Source of the DNA: UBA6186 sp050012295
GTDB lineage: Bacteria > Pseudomonadota > Gammaproteobacteria > UBA6186 > Azoamicaceae
Assembly: GCA_050012295.1 (NCBI GenBank)
Contig: JBEKHL010000055.1
Coordinates: 1-10,350, forward strand
Direction of reading: 5' to 3'
DNA length: 10,350 nucleotides
How positions within the stretch are numbered: the stretch's first letter is position 1; each line of letters starts with the position of its first letter. The notes beneath the pieces were generated by a model. That model searched no databases and was not told the DNA's origin. It saw only the letters and a program-made list of their open reading frames with translations. The translations under genes and the position numbers were made by a program. Shown here piece by piece: positions 7,397-10,350 of the stretch.

Positions 7397-9088
7397 CTAA
7401 TCTCTCGTGATCCTAGAAACTTCTTCTAATGAAGTTAACCCTAAACTTGCTTTATGTAATCCAGATTTACGTAAAAACCATATACCTTCTTGTGCTGCTT
7501 GATTTGACACATCTAAAGAAGTGCCTCCATTCATTATGATTTCACCAATTTTTTTAGAAATAGGCATTACTTCATAAACACCTACCCTACCTTTATAACC
7601 TCCTTTACACTTTTTACAACCAACAGCTTTAAAAATTTTTAAGTCTGTAGCTAAATCTTCTTGGGTAAACCCTATACCTAATAATGCTTTTTCTGGCACG
7701 TCAACTCTTTGTTTACAATCGCATAATTTACGAGCCAACCGTTGAGCAATAATTAAATTTACAGCAGTGGCAACATTAAATGCCGGCACCCCCATATTAA
7801 TTAGCCTGGTTAAAGTTTCTGGAGCACTATTGGTATGTAATGTAGACAATACCATATGCCCAGTTTGTGCTGCTTTAATTGCAATTTCCGCCGTTTCCAG
7901 ATCTCGAATTTCCCCTAACATAATAACATCTGGATCCTGACGTAAAAAAGATCTGAGTGCAGCAGAAAAAGTTAACCCTGCTTTAGCATTAATATTTACT
8001 TGATTAATACCAACTAAATTAATTTCTACCGGATCCTCGGCAGTAGAAATGTTTCGTTCTTCATCATTTAAAATATTTAATGCCGTGTACAATGATACTG
8101 TTTTACCGCTACCTGTTGGACCAGTTACTAGCACCATCCCTTGTGATAAATTAATCGCCGACATAAATAATTCTTTTTGAAAACTTTCGTACCCCAAAGC
8201 ATCTATACCAACGGTAGCTGAAGTTGGATCTAAAATACGCATCACCACTTTTTCACCAAACAAAGTAGGACACGTACTAACACGAAAATCAACAGAACGT
8301 GTTTTAGTAAGCTTCATTTTAAACCTGCCATCTTGAGGAATACGTTTTTCTGAAATGTCTAATTTAGACATAATTTTCACTCTAGATGCTAATCTTTGAC
8401 TTAAACTAACCGGCGGCTGACCGTACTCGTGCAGCATACCATCTTGACGAAATCTGACTCTATATATATGTTCGTATGGTTCAAAGTGAATATCAGAAGC
8501 TCCGCGAGCAATTGCTTCCAATATTACTTTATTAATAAAACGTACTATTGGCGTATCTTTTTCGTCCGCAGCACTTACAGCATCTGCTTCAGCATTACTA
8601 ACTTCTAACGCATCTAATTCTTCGTCTTTTATGTTAGATAAAAATTCAATCTCTATCTTAGACATGGCCTTTTTTACAACATCGCATAATTTATAGTATT
8701 CAGCAATAACTGGCTCTACACTTAAATTAGTTTGAAATTTAATATCTTCTAGTATTTGTAAATTTGAAGGATCGTAAACAGCAATAAATAAATAATTACC
8801 TCGTTTAAATAATGGAAATATTTTATGCTGTTCCATAACTGCAGGCTTAATATCTACGACTGGCATACTTGCAATTTGATAAGCATTTAAATCAAAATAC
8901 GGTATACCGTATTCTTCTGACATAATTTTAGCTAAAATACCGGTATCAACTTTATCGTTATCCACTAAAAAAGCAATTAATGATTTATTTTTTTTGGTTG
9001 AATCAATAACCGCTTGTTCAATAACATCTTGGGTTAATAACCCACTAGCTACTAAATGTTTAGAAACTCCAGATATATTGTTATTCAT
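7397..9088 (-). CDS. pilB: Type IV pilus assembly (extension) ATPase
   Basis: This 563-residue GspE/PilB-family hexameric ATPase drives pilus polymerisation from the cytoplasmic face of the inner membrane. An N-terminal GSPII_E_N/MshEN-like domain covers about residues 1-140. The Asp box is around ASDIHFEPYEHIYRVRFRQDG (197-217, quoted to its limits). Walker A is GPTGSGKT (323-330), the atypical Walker B is DPDVIMLGEIRD (385-396, catalytic Glu E393), and the His box is GHMVLSTLHTN (410-420). A tetracysteine zinc site of the extension-ATPase type is present (C456, C458, C491, C494), which separates it from the retraction ATPase PilT. The length fits PilB. The ATG at 9088 has no Shine-Dalgarno; a small AU-rich stem-loop sits in the place where one would be. 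It is the first gene of the seven-gene run and is separated from pilA by a terminator, so it needs its own promoter. Confidence 0.97.
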   Translation of the reverse strand: MNNNISGVSKHLVASGLLTQDVIEQAVIDSTKKNKSLIAFLVDNDKVDTGILAKIMSEEYGIPYFDLNAYQIASMPVVDIKPAVMEQHKIFPLFKRGNYLFIAVYDPSNLQILEDIKFQTNLSVEPVIAEYYKLCDVVKKAMSKIEIEFLSNIKDEELDALEVSNAEADAVSAADEKDTPIVRFINKVILEAIARGASDIHFEPYEHIYRVRFRQDGMLHEYGQPPVSLSQRLASRVKIMSKLDISEKRIPQDGRFKMKLTKTRSVDFRVSTCPTLFGEKVVMRILDPTSATVGIDALGYESFQKELFMSAINLSQGMVLVTGPTGSGKTVSLYTALNILNDEERNISTAEDPVEINLVGINQVNINAKAGLTFSAALRSFLRQDPDVIMLGEIRDLETAEIAIKAAQTGHMVLSTLHTNSAPETLTRLINMGVPAFNVATAVNLIIAQRLARKLCDCKQRVDVPEKALLGIGFTQEDLATDLKIFKAVGCKKCKGGYKGRVGVYEVMPISKKIGEIIMNGGTSLDVSNQAAQEGIWFLRKSGLHKASLGLTSLEEVSRITRD

Positions 9089-9090
9089 AA

Positions 9091-9106
9091 AGTTTTTATT
9101 AAAACT
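9091..9106 (-). other. Small stem-loop in the pilB ribosome-binding region
   Basis: On the minus strand AGTTTT and AAAACT form a perfect 6-bp stem around an AATA loop, ending two bases before the pilB ATG. It occupies exactly the region where a Shine-Dalgarno would lie, and none is present. The stem is mostly A-U and weak, so it may form by chance in AT-rich sequence. A role in controlling pilB translation is only inference. Confidence 0.35.
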
Positions 9107-9132
9107 ATTTTTTGTTATGTTAGGTGTATATC

Positions 9133-9138
9133 ATTATA
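9133..9138 (-). promoter_or_regulatory. Candidate -10 box for the pilB operon
   Basis: The minus strand reads a perfect TATAAT here, 48 bases upstream of the pilB ATG, which would give a leader of roughly 35-40 nt. No recognisable TTGACA-like -35 lies at 16-18 bp; the 17-bp position reads TAATAA. Because a terminator separates pilA from pilB, a promoter is expected in this interval, but such a hexamer is common in AT-rich DNA. Confidence 0.4.
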
Positions 9139-9234
9139 TTAATTTAATTTATATATTATTAGTATCGTAAAAATAATTAAAAAAAATAGCTTTTATGGAT
9201 ATTTTTTTAATTGCTTTTACCTGAAAACTTTATA

Positions 9235-9268
9235 AATAAAAAAAGCAGATTACTCTGCTTTTTTTATT
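9235..9268 (-). terminator. Rho-independent terminator of pilA (bidirectional shape)
   Basis: An inverted repeat centred on AGCAGA and TCTGCT with a 4-base loop (9250-9253) is flanked by A and T runs that extend the stem to about 15 bp. Read on the minus strand, the GC-containing core is followed by seven T residues, the classic intrinsic terminator form. It lies 22 bp beyond the pilA stop. The A-tract on the other side makes it symmetrical, so it could also stop plus-strand transcription. It separates the abundant pilin message from the pilBCD operon. Confidence 0.85.
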
Positions 9269-9289
9269 AACTACGTTAATAAATTTAAA

Positions 9290-9907
9290 TCAAGGTAGCG
9301 TAAGTACAGCTCCAGTACAATTTGGAGGTAAAAAACTAGCAGGAGCAGCAGTAGTAGCACCTGAAGGCGCAGTTCCAAGTACAGTAGCAGCAGATAATAC
9401 TCCCACATTACACGTCCAAGATAGAGAAGGAGCAGTAGAGCCTGTTGCAGCAGTAAATGTACCTATTAGCTGATATACCGGATCGCCAATAGGAAACCCA
9501 GTATTATATCCAATTATACTATATCTCACAGTACCAGCACCAGTAACATCATTCACACTACTAACAATTATGCCAGAGCTAGTAGTGCCGGGATAAGCAC
9601 CAGCTATAGTTGGAGCAGTACCAGCAGCAGCACTAAAAATATATAAATCTGCAGTAGGCGACACGACTGATGGTAAATTAGTTGAACCAGGGAATTTACC
9701 ATTTGTAGAATGGTACTCTGCAACTTTCTTTCTAATATCATCACCCATTGCTACTAAATGACTGATTTTAGCACGAGATACATAACTTTCATATGAAGGT
9801 ACTGCAATAGATGCTAAAACCCCTATAATTGCTATTACAATCATTAATTCTATTAACGAGAAACCTGCCATTAATGGCAACGGTTTATTATTAACTTGCA
9901 GACCCAT
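9290..9907 (-). CDS. pilA: Type IV major pilin precursor
   Basis: This 205-residue type IV pilin is the structural subunit of the pilus fibre. A 15-residue leader ends in Gly15 and is followed by the PilD-recognised sequence FSLIELMIVIAIIGVLASIA. Mature Phe+1 and Glu+5 (F16, E20) are both present, and the hydrophobic stretch is the N-terminal helix. The C-terminal part has two cysteines, C166 in WTC and C197 in LPPNC, placed to form the disulfide-bounded D-region. The rest is rich in Ala, Thr, Ser and Gly, and its G+C is locally higher (about 43% in one sampled line). The ATG at 9907 has a good Shine-Dalgarno (AGGGAG) eight bases upstream, suiting high expression. It is transcribed separately from pilB, with a terminator just after its stop. 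Which minor pilin or sigma factor works with it cannot be seen here; no sigma-54 site was found upstream. Confidence 0.95.
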   Translation of the reverse strand: MGLQVNNKPLPLMAGFSLIELMIVIAIIGVLASIAVPSYESYVSRAKISHLVAMGDDIRKKVAEYHSTNGKFPGSTNLPSVVSPTADLYIFSAAAGTAPTIAGAYPGTTSSGIIVSSVNDVTGAGTVRYSIIGYNTGFPIGDPVYQLIGTFTAATGSTAPSLSWTCNVGVLSAATVLGTAPSGATTAAPASFLPPNCTGAVLTLP

Positions 9908-9914
9908 ACTTTAT

Positions 9915-9920
9915 CTCCCT
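9915..9920 (-). promoter_or_regulatory. Shine-Dalgarno AGGGAG for pilA
   Basis: The minus strand has GAGGGAGA upstream of the pilA ATG, with seven bases (ATAAAGT) between the AGGGAG core and the start codon. This is one of only two strong ribosome-binding sites in the window and supports the ATG at 9907, giving a 15-residue prepilin leader, over the Met at codon 13 whose leader would be only three residues. Confidence 0.75.
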
Positions 9921-10148
9921 CAAATTTATAAATTCTAACCAAATATGATCAAATAATAATAACTATAGCTTAATTTAAAAAATTGTGATCTATATATTTT
10001 ATTTTTTTATAAAAATTATTTATATAATAGTCTGCAACCATTAGATTAATCCATTGTCTTCATTTAAATATACTATATAAGTCCTAATTAATCCTTGTAA
10101 AATTAAATATTCGCTCAAAAGAAATATTTTAATAATTTTTTAACTATA

Positions 10149-10154
10149 TATAAT
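10149..10154 (+). promoter_or_regulatory. Candidate -10 box of the tRNA-Leu gene
   Basis: A perfect TATAAT ends ten bases before the mature tRNA 5' end, placing the likely transcription start near 10161, a few bases upstream of the tRNA. The 17-bp position for a -35 reads only a T-rich sequence, so the -35 is weak. A second possible plus-strand pair, TTGTCT at 10054-10059 with TATAAG at 10076-10081 (16-bp spacer), lies further upstream and could give a longer precursor. Confidence 0.5.
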
Positions 10155-10164
10155 CTAATCAACA

Positions 10165-10247
10165 GCGCTCGTGGTGAAATTGGTAGACACGTACGATTCA
10201 GGTTCGTATGCTAAATAAGCTTGAGAGTTCGAATCTCTCCGAGCGCA
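10165..10247 (+). tRNA. tRNA-Leu (anticodon CAG)
   Basis: A complete class II tRNA folds cleanly. The acceptor stem GCGCTCG (10165-10171) pairs with CGAGCGC (10240-10246), with discriminator A at 10247, as expected for leucine. The D-stem is GTG/CAC. The anticodon stem TACGA/TCGTA encloses the loop TTCAGGT, giving anticodon CAG (10199-10201), which reads CUG. The long variable arm includes GCTAAATAAGC, and the T-arm is GAGAG/CTCTC around TTCGAAT. CCA is not encoded, so it must be added enzymatically. It is divergent from pilA across an AT-rich gap. Confidence 0.97.
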
Positions 10248-10350
10248 TATACAAACACTATAGTATAGATCTAGTTTAAAAAACAGCGATTAAACGGTTT
10301 ATCTATTAAAGATATGAAAGAAGAAGGTAGAAACTTTTGAATTTTTTTGT

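Larger units (their letters stand above)
9908..10164. other. AT-rich divergent intergenic region between pilA and tRNA-Leu
   Basis: This 257-bp gap must hold the pilA promoter on the minus strand and the tRNA promoter on the plus strand. No open frame of note is present. No sigma-54 (-24/-12) motif or full CRP-type palindrome was found. ATTAATCC occurs twice in direct orientation, at 10045-10052 and 10087-10094, 42 bp apart, which is close to four helical turns. A minus-strand pair TTGATC (9947-9952) and TATAAA (9925-9930) exists but would start transcription inside the pilA Shine-Dalgarno, so the pilA promoter is left unassigned. Confidence 0.5.

Noticed and set aside
9925..9952. TTGATC / TATAAA pair as the pilA promoter
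   Set aside because: With a 16-bp spacer it looks acceptable, but transcription would begin within the pilA Shine-Dalgarno and remove part of it.
9908..10164. Sigma-54 or CRP-type control site for pilA
   Set aside because: No TGGCAC-N5-TTGC match was found on the minus strand; TTGTGATC is only half of a CRP-like palindrome.
10248..10320. Attachment-site duplication or terminator after the tRNA-Leu gene
   Set aside because: No repeat of the tRNA 3' end occurs in the window, and the TATAG/CTATA palindromes here are short and lack a T-run.
10321..10350. Start of another plus-strand gene at a TTG (10337) after GAAGGT
   Set aside because: Only four complete codons are visible before the window ends, the start is non-ATG, and the ATG at 10314 is followed by an in-frame stop; too little to support.

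Overview
The window is AT-rich bacterial DNA, roughly one-third G+C by hand count of sample lines. It carries a gammaproteobacterial-type gene set: type IV pilus assembly genes in the order pilA | pilB-pilC-pilD, followed by coaE. To my knowledge the pilBCD-coaE order is typical of Gammaproteobacteria, including Legionella and Coxiella relatives. The low G+C, the stand-alone SET-domain gene and the GC-rich hairpin repeat would fit an AT-rich, possibly host-associated member of that area. This placement is inference, and no rRNA or other phylogenetic marker is present.

Layout: positions 1-135 hold a compact GC-rich double-hairpin repeat (32-78) and nothing else I can support. From 9088 down to 136 there is one continuous run of seven minus-strand genes. 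In transcription order these are pilB, pilC, pilD, coaE, an RND membrane-fusion protein, an RND inner-membrane permease of the MdtB/MdtC type, and a 125-residue SET-domain protein. The spacings are 2 nt, -1 nt, -1 nt, -73 nt, -11 nt and 22 nt, so the run looks like a single translationally coupled operon. Upstream of it, across a clear rho-independent terminator (9235-9268), lies pilA (major pilin) as a separate minus-strand unit with its own strong Shine-Dalgarno. An AT-rich 257-bp gap then separates pilA from a divergently oriented tRNA-Leu(CAG) on the plus strand. The last 100 bp hold no supportable gene.

How the genes work together: PilA is the pilus subunit, PilD cleaves and N-methylates it, PilB powers polymerisation, and PilC is the inner-membrane platform. 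CoaE, the last enzyme of coenzyme A synthesis, is a common housekeeping passenger. The fusion protein and the RND permease would form a proton-driven tripartite efflux pump; no TolC-type outer-membrane channel gene is in view. The SET protein is a predicted lysine methyltransferase whose target cannot be read from sequence.

Three starts were re-chosen. The SET gene starts at the ATG at 513, which has a perfect GGAGGT seven bases upstream, rather than at a GTG at 528. The RND permease starts at the ATG at 3592 rather than at a TTG at 3601. coaE is placed at the ATG at 5335 (TAATG junction) rather than at 5350. I found no convincing undescribed system. The points most worth a second look are the double-hairpin repeat, the SET gene at the end of an efflux/pilus operon, the 73-nt coaE/fusion-protein overlap and the divergent CoaE motifs.
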